Positions 40,941 to 48,857 of a DNA stretch of 64,000 nt are shown in pieces; position 1 is the stretch's first letter; each line of letters begins with the position of its first letter. The position numbers and the translations under genes are program-made. Under the pieces are notes generated by a model. That model saw nothing but the letters and a program-made list of their open reading frames with translations, did no database searches and was not told the origin of the DNA. The DNA comes from Sphingomonas carotinifaciens (GTDB taxonomy: Bacteria > Pseudomonadota > Alphaproteobacteria > Sphingomonadales > Sphingomonadaceae), in the NCBI RefSeq assembly GCF_009789535.1, contig NZ_WSUT01000005.1, forward strand, positions 62,001-126,000, written 5' to 3'.

Positions 40941-41675
40941 ATGATCCGCCCGCTCCTCCTGGCCTCGCTGGCCGCGCTCTCGCTCTCCGCCTGCAATCGC
41001 AGTGCACCGACGACGCAGAATGACCTCGACCAGCTGGACCGCGAACTGACCCAGGCCAATGGCGACGACCCCGCCCGCGATCCGGCGCTGACCGCCGCCC
41101 TGCGCGACCAGATCATGGTCGATCCGGCGCTCGCCCAGTCGTCGAACGGCAATGCGGTCCGCCCGCCCGCCCGCCCCGATCCGGGCGCGGTTCCCGCCGG
41201 CACCCGCCCCGCCGACCCGGTCGACCCCGCCACGCTGCGCAAGGCCCCGGCGCCCTCCGCAAACTGCCCGGAATGCCGCGCCAGGGACGGCGCCCTGACC
41301 GCCGGCGCGCTGGCCGGTACCCAATCCGCTACCGCCGCCTGTGCCCGAAACGTCCGCTACTCCGCCACCTACGCCAACCGCCTGCCCCCCACCCTCCCCC
41401 TCTACCCCGGCGCACAGGTCAGCGAGGCGGCGGGCGCCGATGCCGACGGTTGTGCGCTGCGCGTGGTCACCTTCCGGGCGGGCGGCACGCCGGCGCGGGT
41501 GATCGACTGGTATTTCACCCATGCCCGGCAGGGCGGCTATTCCGCCGAGCACAAGGCGGAAGGGCCTCGCCACGTCATCGGCGGCACGCGGGGGCCTGCC
41601 GCCTATATCGTCTATGTCTCGCCCCGCCCGGGCGGGGGCAGCGACGTGGATTTCATCACCAACGCAGGCATTTGA
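40941..41675 (+). CDS. Predicted lipoprotein of unknown function
   Basis: The 244-aa protein starts MIRPLLLASLAALSLSAC, a clean lipobox, followed by a disordered Pro/Asp-rich region and a C-terminal globular part of about 115 aa (from LPPTLPLYPGAQVSEAAGADADG to the end) that contains three cysteines in total. The pattern SLYPGA-like YPGAQ...ARVIDWYFTHARQGGYSAEHKAEG resembles small periplasmic domains annotated only as hypothetical. It is followed by crcB. Confidence 0.75.
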   Translation: MIRPLLLASLAALSLSACNRSAPTTQNDLDQLDRELTQANGDDPARDPALTAALRDQIMVDPALAQSSNGNAVRPPARPDPGAVPAGTRPADPVDPATLRKAPAPSANCPECRARDGALTAGALAGTQSATAACARNVRYSATYANRLPPTLPLYPGAQVSEAAGADADGCALRVVTFRAGGTPARVIDWYFTHARQGGYSAEHKAEGPRHVIGGTRGPAAYIVYVSPRPGGGSDVDFITNAGI

Positions 41676-41730
41676 TCGACCGCGCGCGTTGCCTTTTGCG
41701 AAGCGGGGCCGCTTGCGCTAGGGCGCCGCG

Positions 41731-42105
41731 ATGCAATCGCTTATTCTCGTCATGCTGGGTGGCGCGCTTGGATCGGGGGCCCGGCACCTGACCGGGCGCA
41801 CGATGCTCGCGCTGGCCGGCCCCGGCTTTCCCGCCGGCACCCTGACGGTCAATCTAGTCGGCGGGCTCGCCATGGGGCTGCTCGCCGGGGTGCTGGCCCG
41901 CACCGGCGGTGCGGAGGGCTGGCGCCTGTTCGTCGGCGTCGGCGTGCTGGGCGGGTTCACCACCTTTTCGTCCTTTTCGCTGGACACGGTGATGCTGGTG
42001 GACGCGGGCCGGTCGCTGGCGGCGATCGGCTATGTCGCGGCCTCGGTCGCAGGTTCGCTCCTGGCGCTGGTCGCCGGACTATCATTGGCGCGGGGGCTGG
42101 CATGA
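41731..42105 (+). CDS. crcB: Fluoride ion channel CrcB/Fluc
   Basis: Exports fluoride through the inner membrane. The 124-aa protein has four hydrophobic segments, the N-terminal LGGALGSGARHL motif, the conserved GTLTVNLVGGLAMG and the signature GFTTFSSFSLDT in the third helix. Single CrcB proteins form dual-topology dimers. I looked for a fluoride riboswitch upstream and did not find the conserved core. Its stop overlaps the rlu start by 4 bp. Confidence 0.94.
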   Translation: MQSLILVMLGGALGSGARHLTGRTMLALAGPGFPAGTLTVNLVGGLAMGLLAGVLARTGGAEGWRLFVGVGVLGGFTTFSSFSLDTVMLVDAGRSLAAIGYVAASVAGSLLALVAGLSLARGLA

Positions 42106-43196
42106 CGGACAAGGTTCGCGAATTCACCGTCGGCTATGACGATGACGGCATCCGGCTCGACCGCTGGTTCAAGCGGCATCTGCCCGATACCAGCTTCACC
42201 ACCGTCGCCAAATGGGCCCGCACCGGGCAGCTTCGCGTCGATGGCAGCCGCGCCACGCCGGGCGACCGCATCGCCGCCGGCCAGCTTCTTCGCGTCCCCC
42301 CGCCCGAGGCGCCGCGCGACGAGGAGGCACGACCGCGCCGCGAACGCCCGCCGCTGAGCGACGACGCGATCGCCTTCGCGCGCGACATGGTGATCTACAA
42401 GGACGCCCAGGCCCTGGTGCTGAACAAGCCCCCCGGTCTCGCGACGCAGGGCGGCACCAAGACGCATGAGCATGTCGACGGCCTGCTCGACGCCCTGCAG
42501 TTCGAGGCGGAGGGTCGTCCCAAGCTGGTCCACCGGCTGGACAAGGACACCAGCGGCGCGCTGCTCGTCGCGCGCTCCTCGCGCGCCGCGGCATTCTTTG
42601 CCAAGGCATTTTCCGGCCGCACCGCGCGCAAGGTCTATTGGGCGCTGATCGTCGATGTCCCCTCGATCGAGGACGGCATGATCGAACTGCCAATCGCCAA
42701 GCAACCGGGCAGCGGCGGCGAGAAGATGCATGTCGACGAGGAGAACGGCCAGCCCGCCCGCACCCGGTACCGTGTGATCGAACGCGCCGGCAATCGCTGC
42801 GCCTGGGTCGAGTTGCAGCCCTTTACCGGCCGCACACATCAGTTGCGCGTCCACATGGCGGCGATCGGCCACCCGATCGTCGGCGACGGCAAATATGGCG
42901 GCGCCGCGGCGTTCCTGACCGGCGGGATCAGCCGCAAGATGCACCTGCATGCCAGGCGGATCCGCGTCGACCACCCCGATGCCGGGCGCATCGACGAAAC
43001 CGCCAGCCTGCCGACCCATTTCGCCGAAAGCCTGGCGAGCCTGGGCTTCGAGGAAGCACGCGGCGACGCGCTGCCGCTGGACGAGGGCAAGGGCCCGCCC
43101 ACCCGCGAGCAGACAAAGGCGCGTGCCAAGGCGCATGCCAAGACGGTGCGCAAGGAACGCCGCGGCGAACGGCGCGGGCGCGGCAGCCGCGACTGA
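42102..43196 (+). CDS. RluA-family pseudouridine synthase (RluC/RluD-like)
   Basis: Makes pseudouridine in 23S rRNA. The 364-aa protein has an N-terminal S4 RNA-binding domain (IRLDRWFKRHLPDTSFTTVAKWARTGQLRVDG) and a catalytic domain with Asp in KLVHRLDKDTSGALLVARS. It ends in a basic low-complexity tail (AKAHAKTVRKERRGERRGRG). Its start overlaps crcB and a HAD phosphatase follows after 17 bp, so it is part of an operon-like chain. Which uridines are modified cannot be told. Confidence 0.93.
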   Translation: MTDKVREFTVGYDDDGIRLDRWFKRHLPDTSFTTVAKWARTGQLRVDGSRATPGDRIAAGQLLRVPPPEAPRDEEARPRRERPPLSDDAIAFARDMVIYKDAQALVLNKPPGLATQGGTKTHEHVDGLLDALQFEAEGRPKLVHRLDKDTSGALLVARSSRAAAFFAKAFSGRTARKVYWALIVDVPSIEDGMIELPIAKQPGSGGEKMHVDEENGQPARTRYRVIERAGNRCAWVELQPFTGRTHQLRVHMAAIGHPIVGDGKYGGAAAFLTGGISRKMHLHARRIRVDHPDAGRIDETASLPTHFAESLASLGFEEARGDALPLDEGKGPPTREQTKARAKAHAKTVRKERRGERRGRGSRD

Positions 43197-43213
43197 CCCC
43201 CGCGCCCGCCGGC

Positions 43214-43882
43214 ATGTCCCCTCCCCTTCGTCTCGCCGTGTTCGATTGCGACGGCACCCTGGTCGATAGCCAGGCCAATATCTGCCGCGCCGCCGAGCAG
43301 GCGTTTCGCGGCCTTGGCCTCGACGCACCACCGCGAGAGGCGGTGCGCAGCATCGTCGGGCTGAGCCTGGTCGAGGCGATGCGCGTACTGGCGCCGGCGG
43401 AGGACGATGCCATGCAGCGCCGGCTGGCGGCCGATTACAAGGACGCGTTCTTTGCCATGCGGCATGCCGGCACGCTGGACGAAGAGCCGCTGTTCGAGGG
43501 GATCGGCGCGCTGGTGGCCCGGCTGGACGCGCAGGGCTGGCTGCTCGGCGTCGCCACCGGCAAATCCGATCGCGGGCTGGCGCATGTGCTGGACCATCAC
43601 GGCCTCGCCCGGCATTTCGTGACGTTGCAGACCGCGGACCGGCATCCCTCGAAGCCCGATCCGTCGATGCTGCTGACCGCGATGGCAGAGGCAGGGACCA
43701 CCCCGCAGGATACGGTGATGATCGGCGACACCAGTTTCGACATGGCGATGGCAAAGGCGGCCGGCGTGCGCGCCGTGGGCGTCGCCTGGGGCTATCACGG
43801 CATCCGCGAGATGATCGACGCCGGTGCCGATGTCGTGGCGGAGCGGGTGGCGGACCTGCCCGCATTGCTGGTGCCGGCATGA
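43214..43882 (+). CDS. HAD-IA family hydrolase (phosphoglycolate phosphatase-like)
   Basis: A 222-aa haloacid dehalogenase-type hydrolase with motif I FDCDGTLVDS, the Thr in motif II (GVATGKS), Lys in SKPDPSML and motif IV GDTSFDMAMAKAAG. A helical cap of about 60 aa sits between motifs I and II, as in Gph. The ATG at 43214 gives the normal start; the frame is open upstream but that overlaps rlu in another frame. It overlaps the next small membrane gene by 4 bp. Confidence 0.9.
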   Translation: MSPPLRLAVFDCDGTLVDSQANICRAAEQAFRGLGLDAPPREAVRSIVGLSLVEAMRVLAPAEDDAMQRRLAADYKDAFFAMRHAGTLDEEPLFEGIGALVARLDAQGWLLGVATGKSDRGLAHVLDHHGLARHFVTLQTADRHPSKPDPSMLLTAMAEAGTTPQDTVMIGDTSFDMAMAKAAGVRAVGVAWGYHGIREMIDAGADVVAERVADLPALLVPA

Positions 43883-44097
43883 GCCCCGTCGACGCCCAGG
43901 CCCGGCGCCGCTGGATGGCCATTGTCGGCGTGCGGATGATGGGGATCGCCGGGGCGGTGTTCGGCCTCGTGCTGGTATCGCGCGCGCCGACGCTGGCGCC
44001 GCGTATCCTGGGCATCGCGATCGTGCTGTCCGCGCTGCTGGTGGTGGCGACCGTGCCTGCCAGCCTGGCGCAGCGTTGGCGGAGTGGTGGGGAATGA
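43879..44097 (+). CDS. Small two-helix membrane protein
   Basis: The 72-aa protein has two hydrophobic stretches (VGVRMMGIAGAVFGLVLVSRA and ILGIAIVLSALLVVATVPASLA) with a basic N-terminus and C-terminus. It overlaps both neighbours by 4 bp (HAD phosphatase before, ATP12 after), so it is translated in the chain between them. That tight embedding argues for a real gene. Function unknown. Confidence 0.8.
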   Translation: MSPVDAQARRRWMAIVGVRMMGIAGAVFGLVLVSRAPTLAPRILGIAIVLSALLVVATVPASLAQRWRSGGE

Positions 44098-44780
44098 AGC
44101 GGTTCTGGCGCCAGGTTTCGGTGGACGATGACCGGGTGATCCGGCTGGACGATCGCCCGGTGCGCACACCGGGGCGCACCCCGCTGGCGCTGCCGACCCA
44201 GGCGGCGGCAGAGGCGGTGGCGGCGGAATGGGCCGCGGTTGCCGACATGGTGGACCCGCGCGCAATGCCACTGACCGGACTGGCCAATGCCGCGATCGAC
44301 CGGATCGCGCCTGACCCCGCCCATTTTGCCGAAGGGCTGGCGCGCTATGGCGAGAGCGATCTGCTCTGCTACCGTGCGGACGATCCGGTGGAACTGGCGG
44401 CGCGACAGGCGGCGGCGTGGGACCCGGTGATCGCTTGGGCCCGCGCCCGTTACGATATCGCGGTGGAGACGACCGCGGGGATCATCCACCGGCCGCAGCC
44501 GCCGGCGACGCTGGCACGGCTGGGGGATGCGGTCGCCGCCCTCGATCCGTTCGCCATGGCCGCCCTGTCGCCGCTGGTCACGCTGACCGGTTCGCTGCTG
44601 CTCGCCCTCGCGCTGGTCGAAGAGGCGTTCGACGCCGACACGATATGGGCCGCCGCCCATGTCGACGAGGATTGGCAGGTCGAACGCTGGGGCGAGGACA
44701 TCCTGGCCGCCGAGCGCCGCACCGCCCGGCGCGCCGAATTCGATGCCGCGCTCCGCTTTCTGCGTGCGGTGCGGGGCTAA
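44094..44780 (+). CDS. ATP12-family chaperone
   Basis: Alphaproteobacterial and mitochondrial ATP12 proteins bind the F1-ATPase alpha subunit during assembly. The 228-aa protein begins MKRFWRQVSVDDD and has the family core LPTQAAAEAVAAEWAA, DPRAMPLTGLANAAIDR, YGESDLLCYRADDP and a C-terminal WQVERWGEDILAAERR. Length and order match the family. It is the last gene of a chain of five overlapping plus-strand genes from crcB. No ATP synthase gene is in this window. Confidence 0.92.
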   Translation: MKRFWRQVSVDDDRVIRLDDRPVRTPGRTPLALPTQAAAEAVAAEWAAVADMVDPRAMPLTGLANAAIDRIAPDPAHFAEGLARYGESDLLCYRADDPVELAARQAAAWDPVIAWARARYDIAVETTAGIIHRPQPPATLARLGDAVAALDPFAMAALSPLVTLTGSLLLALALVEEAFDADTIWAAAHVDEDWQVERWGEDILAAERRTARRAEFDAALRFLRAVRG

Positions 44781-45085
44781 GCAGGCCGCACGTCCCGCTG
44801 GTCCCCGTTCGTCTCGCCTGGCGCTGACGACACCGGATTGAACGACCCGCCCGTCCGTCACGCCTGACACTGATGACACCGGATTGATCCCCCCTCCCGC
44901 TCGTCTCGAGTAGTCGTCGAGTAGCGGCAAAGCCGCGTATCGAGACGACGTATCGAGAGACACCTCGCTGCCCGCGGCCCTGTCCCGACACGAACGGACC
45001 AAGGTAATGTGATCCTGCTCCAGCCGCTAGACAGCGACATCGCCGGGGAATCGAGGAAACAGGGGCGTCGCCACGCCCCCGCCCC
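44781..45085. other. Convergent gap with a 46-bp periodic array and palindromic element C
   Basis: A 305-bp gap between the ATP12 and guanylate kinase genes with no coding signal. Two imperfect direct repeats begin at 44805 and 44851, and the palindromic element begins at 44897, giving an exact 46-bp period for the start motif CCGnTCGTC. Each of the first two units ends in ACACCGGATTGA. An inverted copy of the element start (CGACACGAACGG, 44986-44997) closes the array. Confidence 0.75.
44897..44962 (+). repeat. Palindromic dispersed element, copy C
   Basis: Starts CCGCTCGTCTCGAG and ends GTATCGAGAGACA. The central hairpin is GCGGC-AAA-GCCGC and the second stem GTCG/CGAC, both pairing fully. 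An inverted copy of the start motif lies 24 bp beyond its end. It is in the gap between the converging ATP12 and gmk genes. Confidence 0.85.
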
Positions 45086-45733
45086 CTACCGCGTCAGCTT
45101 GCGGATGAAGCCGATCAGGCCCGTCTGGCGCGACCGCTTCAGGCGCTCGGCCGCCAGGATGGTGCGGACGCCCTCGAAACAGCGCTCCACATCGTCGTTG
45201 ACCAGCACATAGTCATAGCCGTCCCAGTGGCTGACCTCGTTGGTGGCGCGCGCCATGCGGGCGTCGATCACCTCCTGCGCATCCGTCGCGCGACGCTCCA
45301 GCCGCTGGCGCAGCTCCTCCATCGACGGGGGGAAGATGAACACGCGCACCACATCGCCGCCGGCGATCTGGAACAGCTGCTGCGCACCCTGCCAGTCGAT
45401 GTCGAACAGCACGTCCTTGCCGGCCGCCAGCATCTCCTCCACTTGCGCGCGCGGCGTGCCGTAGCGATTGTTGAAGACGTGCGCCCATTCCAGGAATTCG
45501 TCCTCCGCCGCCATGCGCCGGAATTCTTCCAGATCGACGAAGTGATAGTCCTTGCCGTCCACCTCACCGGGTCGCATCGGCCGTGTCGTCGCGGACACCG
45601 ACATCGCCAGTTCCGGATCGGCGGCGAGCAGCATGCGCGCGATGGTGGATTTGCCCGCGCCCGACGGCGAGGACAGGACGAACAGGACGCCGCGGCGCTT
45701 GAAGCCGTGCGGATCGTTGGGCGTGCTGGGCAT
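45086..45733 (-). CDS. gmk: Guanylate kinase
   Basis: Phosphorylates GMP to GDP. The 215-aa protein has the P-loop SSPSGAGKST, the GMP-binding TTRPMRPGEVDGKDYHFV and the NNRYGTPR motif, with a normal C-terminus. The ATG at 45733 gives a short extension before the P-loop; an upstream ATG at 45784 would add 17 residues and is possible. It is downstream of the MASE1 kinase and regulator genes, with an 80-bp gap, so co-transcription is uncertain. Confidence 0.95.
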   Translation of the reverse strand: MPSTPNDPHGFKRRGVLFVLSSPSGAGKSTIARMLLAADPELAMSVSATTRPMRPGEVDGKDYHFVDLEEFRRMAAEDEFLEWAHVFNNRYGTPRAQVEEMLAAGKDVLFDIDWQGAQQLFQIAGGDVVRVFIFPPSMEELRQRLERRATDAQEVIDARMARATNEVSHWDGYDYVLVNDDVERCFEGVRTILAAERLKRSRQTGLIGFIRKLTR

Positions 45734-45812
45734 GGCCGCCTTTGGCGCGGGGGCCGCCGCCACGTCAAGCTTTGGAAGAACCACGGGGCAAATGCCCTGT
45801 GCCGCGTGTCCT

Positions 45813-46397
45813 TCAGGCCACCAGCGCGATCAGCTGCGCCAATCCATTGGCGCCGGTCTTCGCCAACACGGCGGCGCGGTGATCCTCCACCGTCTTGGGG
45901 CTCAGGCCGAGCAGCGCGGCCACCGCCTTGTTGCTGTGCCCCTGGACCAGCAGGTCGAACACCTGCCGTTCGCGCGGCGACAGCGTCATGGTGCGGCCAT
46001 GCTGCTCGCGCCGTCCTCTCGACCAGGCCACCCCCTCGGCGACGGCAGCGAGCAGCCGCGCCTCGTCCAGCGGCTTTTCCAGATAATCCAGGCCGCCATG
46101 CCGCCGCACCGAATCGACCGCATTGGCGGTCGTCGGCCATGCGGTCATGAAGATGATCGCCGCACAGGGGTCGATCGCCCGTACCCGGTCGGCAAAGCCG
46201 AAACCATCCAGATCGCCCATCATCACATCGGTGACGATGCAGTGCGCCGGCGCCTGTGGATAGACCTCCAGCAACAGGGCCGGATCCAGAAACGGCTCCG
46301 CATCGAAGCCATGGCGACCGAGCAGCCGGGCGACGCTGGCGCCCAGATCGCGGTCATCGTCCACGACATAGACGGTGCCGGGCGACAAGACGGTCAT
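45813..46397 (-). CDS. FixJ-type response regulator with LuxR DNA-binding domain
   Basis: The 194-aa protein has a receiver domain (acidic pair VVDDD, phospho-acceptor in CIVTDVMMGDLDGF, Lys in YLEKPL) and a LuxR-type helix-turn-helix (LSPRERQVFDLLVQGHSNKAVAALLGLSPKTVEDHRAAVLAKTGA). FixJ-like regulators often control respiration or stress genes. Its start overlaps the kinase stop by 4 bp, so the two form a two-component pair. Confidence 0.93.
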   Translation of the reverse strand: MTVLSPGTVYVVDDDRDLGASVARLLGRHGFDAEPFLDPALLLEVYPQAPAHCIVTDVMMGDLDGFGFADRVRAIDPCAAIIFMTAWPTTANAVDSVRRHGGLDYLEKPLDEARLLAAVAEGVAWSRGRREQHGRTMTLSPRERQVFDLLVQGHSNKAVAALLGLSPKTVEDHRAAVLAKTGANGLAQLIALVA

Positions 46398-47998
46398 GCA
46401 GGATCTCCGATCAGCGGCAGGGTCAGGATGGCGCGGACGGTGCCGCGGGTGTCGATGTCGCGGTCCAGCGAACCGCCATGCGCCGCCACGATCGCACGCG
46501 CGACAAGCGTGCCTACCCCCATGCCGGGCTGTGGCGCGCGGCTCGGTGAACAGCGGTTGGTGATCGTCACGCGCGCGCGATCCCCGACGGCGTCGACGCT
46601 CAGGTCGACCGTCGCATCCCCGCAGGCCTGGATGGCGTTGCGAAGCAGGTTCATCACCGCCTGCGCCAGTTCCACTTCCTGCCCCAGGACGGCAAGGTCC
46701 GGATCGACCGGCGCCACGTTCAGGCGGACATGCGCCGCCTTCGCCTCGGGCGCCGCGAGCCCGACCACGCTGTCCATCAGGGCGACGAGCGGGAGCGGCG
46801 TCGGCTCGTCCACCACGCGCCCGCCGAAACGGCGCAGCCGGCGGACGAGGGCGGACAACGTATCGGCCTTGCGATCGATCAGTTCTGCGCTGGCGGCGAT
46901 CTCCGGCCCTGCGTCGCGCGCGATCGCGTTCAGGTGGCGCGCCTCTATCGCCAGCGTGGACAGCGGCTGGCTGATCTCATGGATCACGGCGACCGACATG
47001 GCGCGCAGCGTCTTCAACCGTTCGGCCTGGAACAACAGCCGGTCGCGCCGGGCGACATCGGTGCGGGCACGGCGCTGGCTGTCGGCGAAGCTGCCCGCCA
47101 GATACCCGACCACCGCAATCATGCTCAATCCCAGGTGGAGGTTCAGGCGCTGCGGCGTGGCCACCGCGCCAGCGGTGCGCGACAGGGTCAGCACGACGAC
47201 GACCAGCAACGCCGCCCAGGCCGCATGCCGCCCGAACCTCAGCCCGATCCACGCCACCGCCAGCAGCACCGGCATCGGTTGCCACCCCAGCCCCAACAGG
47301 TCGAGCGCCGCGACGATGCCGATCGCACCGCCCAGCGTAAGCACCGCCTCCACCAGCGCTGCGGTTCGCATCCGCGGCCATTGCGGGGCGGCACGACGGG
47401 CGCCGAGCCCTGCTGCCCACAGAACGGGCGGCGCCACGATCAGCACGCCCAGCAGGTCGCCCACCGTAAAGGCGGTCAGCGACAGCACGATCGACTGCGC
47501 GCCCGCCACCCCGGTCATGTCCGGCCGCAGCATCGCCTGCGGCAAGGCGACCAGGGCCGCGAAGTGCGGCGCCGCCACCGCGGCCAGCCCGAACGGCATC
47601 GGCGCGACCAGCAACTCGGCCCGCCGCCCGCTCGCCAGCCGGCGGATCGCGGCCACGACCAGACCATAGGCCAGCACCGGCCGCACGATGCCCACCACCG
47701 CTATCGGCCAGTCGGGCGACGCAAAGACGATCACCCCCTTCGCCACATCGACCGCCAACTCGATCAACGCCACCGCCGGCGTCAGCCGCGCCCCCAGCCG
47801 CCACAACAGCGCAAACCGCAACCCCGCCGCGGGGAACCACAGCGAATAGAACCCCTCCCCGCTCCACCACACCGCCACCGCATGCGCCAACGCAAACCCG
47901 GCCGCATACAGCGAAAGCGCAACTGCATCGCTCCGTCGGGGCAGCCATGTGTGAAGACCGAAATGCATGGCCGGATGATCGAACGGCATGGTGGCCAT
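46394..47998 (-). CDS. Sensor histidine kinase with MASE1-like membrane domain
   Basis: The 534-aa protein has an N-terminal half with about eight membrane segments of MASE1-type appearance (GFYSLWFPAAGLRFALLWRLGARLTPAVALIEL, APMPFGLAAVAAPHFAALVALPQAMLRPDMTGV), then a kinase core with HEISQPLSTLAIEARHLNAI (the phospho-acceptor His), the N-box LRNAIQAC and a short G-box region. HEISQP is typical of FixL/DctB-like kinases. Signal unknown. The partner regulator overlaps it by 4 bp. It is divergent from the GRDP-like gene. Confidence 0.9.
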   Translation of the reverse strand: MATMPFDHPAMHFGLHTWLPRRSDAVALSLYAAGFALAHAVAVWWSGEGFYSLWFPAAGLRFALLWRLGARLTPAVALIELAVDVAKGVIVFASPDWPIAVVGIVRPVLAYGLVVAAIRRLASGRRAELLVAPMPFGLAAVAAPHFAALVALPQAMLRPDMTGVAGAQSIVLSLTAFTVGDLLGVLIVAPPVLWAAGLGARRAAPQWPRMRTAALVEAVLTLGGAIGIVAALDLLGLGWQPMPVLLAVAWIGLRFGRHAAWAALLVVVVLTLSRTAGAVATPQRLNLHLGLSMIAVVGYLAGSFADSQRRARTDVARRDRLLFQAERLKTLRAMSVAVIHEISQPLSTLAIEARHLNAIARDAGPEIAASAELIDRKADTLSALVRRLRRFGGRVVDEPTPLPLVALMDSVVGLAAPEAKAAHVRLNVAPVDPDLAVLGQEVELAQAVMNLLRNAIQACGDATVDLSVDAVGDRARVTITNRCSPSRAPQPGMGVGTLVARAIVAAHGGSLDRDIDTRGTVRAILTLPLIGDPA

Positions 47999-48110
47999 GA
48001 ACCCTTGTGACAGGAAGTGCGCCCGAACCGAAGCCGGGAAAATCCCGGATGCGGCAAGCGAACATCTTTCGGCAAGCCGAACATGGTAGCGTCATGCGGT
48101 GACAGGTTGG

Positions 48111-48824
48111 ATGGGGATGGCGACGATGGACGATGATGCGCGCGCGCTGCTGGCCGCCATTGAAGCGCTGGACGTGGATCCACCGAATGCGGCGCTGCGC
48201 TTCACCGATCGGCTGGCACGGGAACAGGGCTGGTCGCGTCGCCATGCGGTGGCCGTCGATCGTGAATATCGCCGCTTTCTCTACCTCGCCGCGACCATCG
48301 ATCATCCCATGACGCCCTCCGATGCGGTGGATCAGGCATGGCACCTGCATCTGACCTATACGCGCAGCTATTGGGACGATCTGTGCGGTCGCATATTGCG
48401 CCGCCCGCTGCATCATGGCCCGACACCCGGAGGGCGGGATGCGAAGGAATATTATCACGACCGCTATAGCGCGACGCTGGCGCGATACGCCGCAGTCTTT
48501 GGCCATGCACCGCCCGCCGCCATCTGGCCCGCGCCGGAACGCCGTTTCGCAATTCAGGGCATGCGTGTCGACCGGTCGAAGACATTGGTCGTCGAAAAGC
48601 GGACATTGGCGCTGACCGCGCTGCCCCTGGCGGCGATGCTCACGACCGCAGCCTTTCCGCTGGCAGGGTTGATGCCCGTGATCCTGACGGTGACTATCGC
48701 TGCGGTCGTGATCGCCGCGCTGCGCGCTGCCCGGCGCAAGAAGCGCGATCACGACGGGGAATGCGATCTCGACTTTGGCGACGACGACGGCGTCGATGGG
48801 TGCAGTGGCTGTGGCGGCGATTGA
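48111..48824 (+). CDS. GRDP-like (glycine-rich domain) protein with C-terminal membrane segments
   Basis: A protein of about 237 aa. The first two thirds resemble the DUF1399/GRDP-type domain: VAVDREYRRFLYLAATIDHPMTPSDAVDQAWHLHLTYTRSYWDDLCGRIL, with the WHLHLTYTRSYW core. Then come two hydrophobic segments (about 170-210) and an acidic-cysteine tail (DHDGECDLDFGDDDGVDGCSGCGGD). Function unknown. Several starts are possible (GTG at 48099, ATGs at 48111, 48117 and 48126). It is divergent from the MASE1 kinase gene. Confidence 0.75.
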   Translation: MGMATMDDDARALLAAIEALDVDPPNAALRFTDRLAREQGWSRRHAVAVDREYRRFLYLAATIDHPMTPSDAVDQAWHLHLTYTRSYWDDLCGRILRRPLHHGPTPGGRDAKEYYHDRYSATLARYAAVFGHAPPAAIWPAPERRFAIQGMRVDRSKTLVVEKRTLALTALPLAAMLTTAAFPLAGLMPVILTVTIAAVVIAALRAARRKKRDHDGECDLDFGDDDGVDGCSGCGGD

Positions 48825-48857
48825 CCGGGCCGAAACGATTTCGGCCCGGCGATCCGA

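Noticed and set aside
41676..41730. Possible fluoride riboswitch before crcB
   Set aside because: The 55-bp gap lacks the conserved GGnGATGG and pseudoknot-forming segments of that riboswitch.
42030..45002. A 990-codon open frame on the minus strand across crcB to ATP12
   Set aside because: It is antisense to five well-supported genes with motifs and has low-complexity Arg-rich content.
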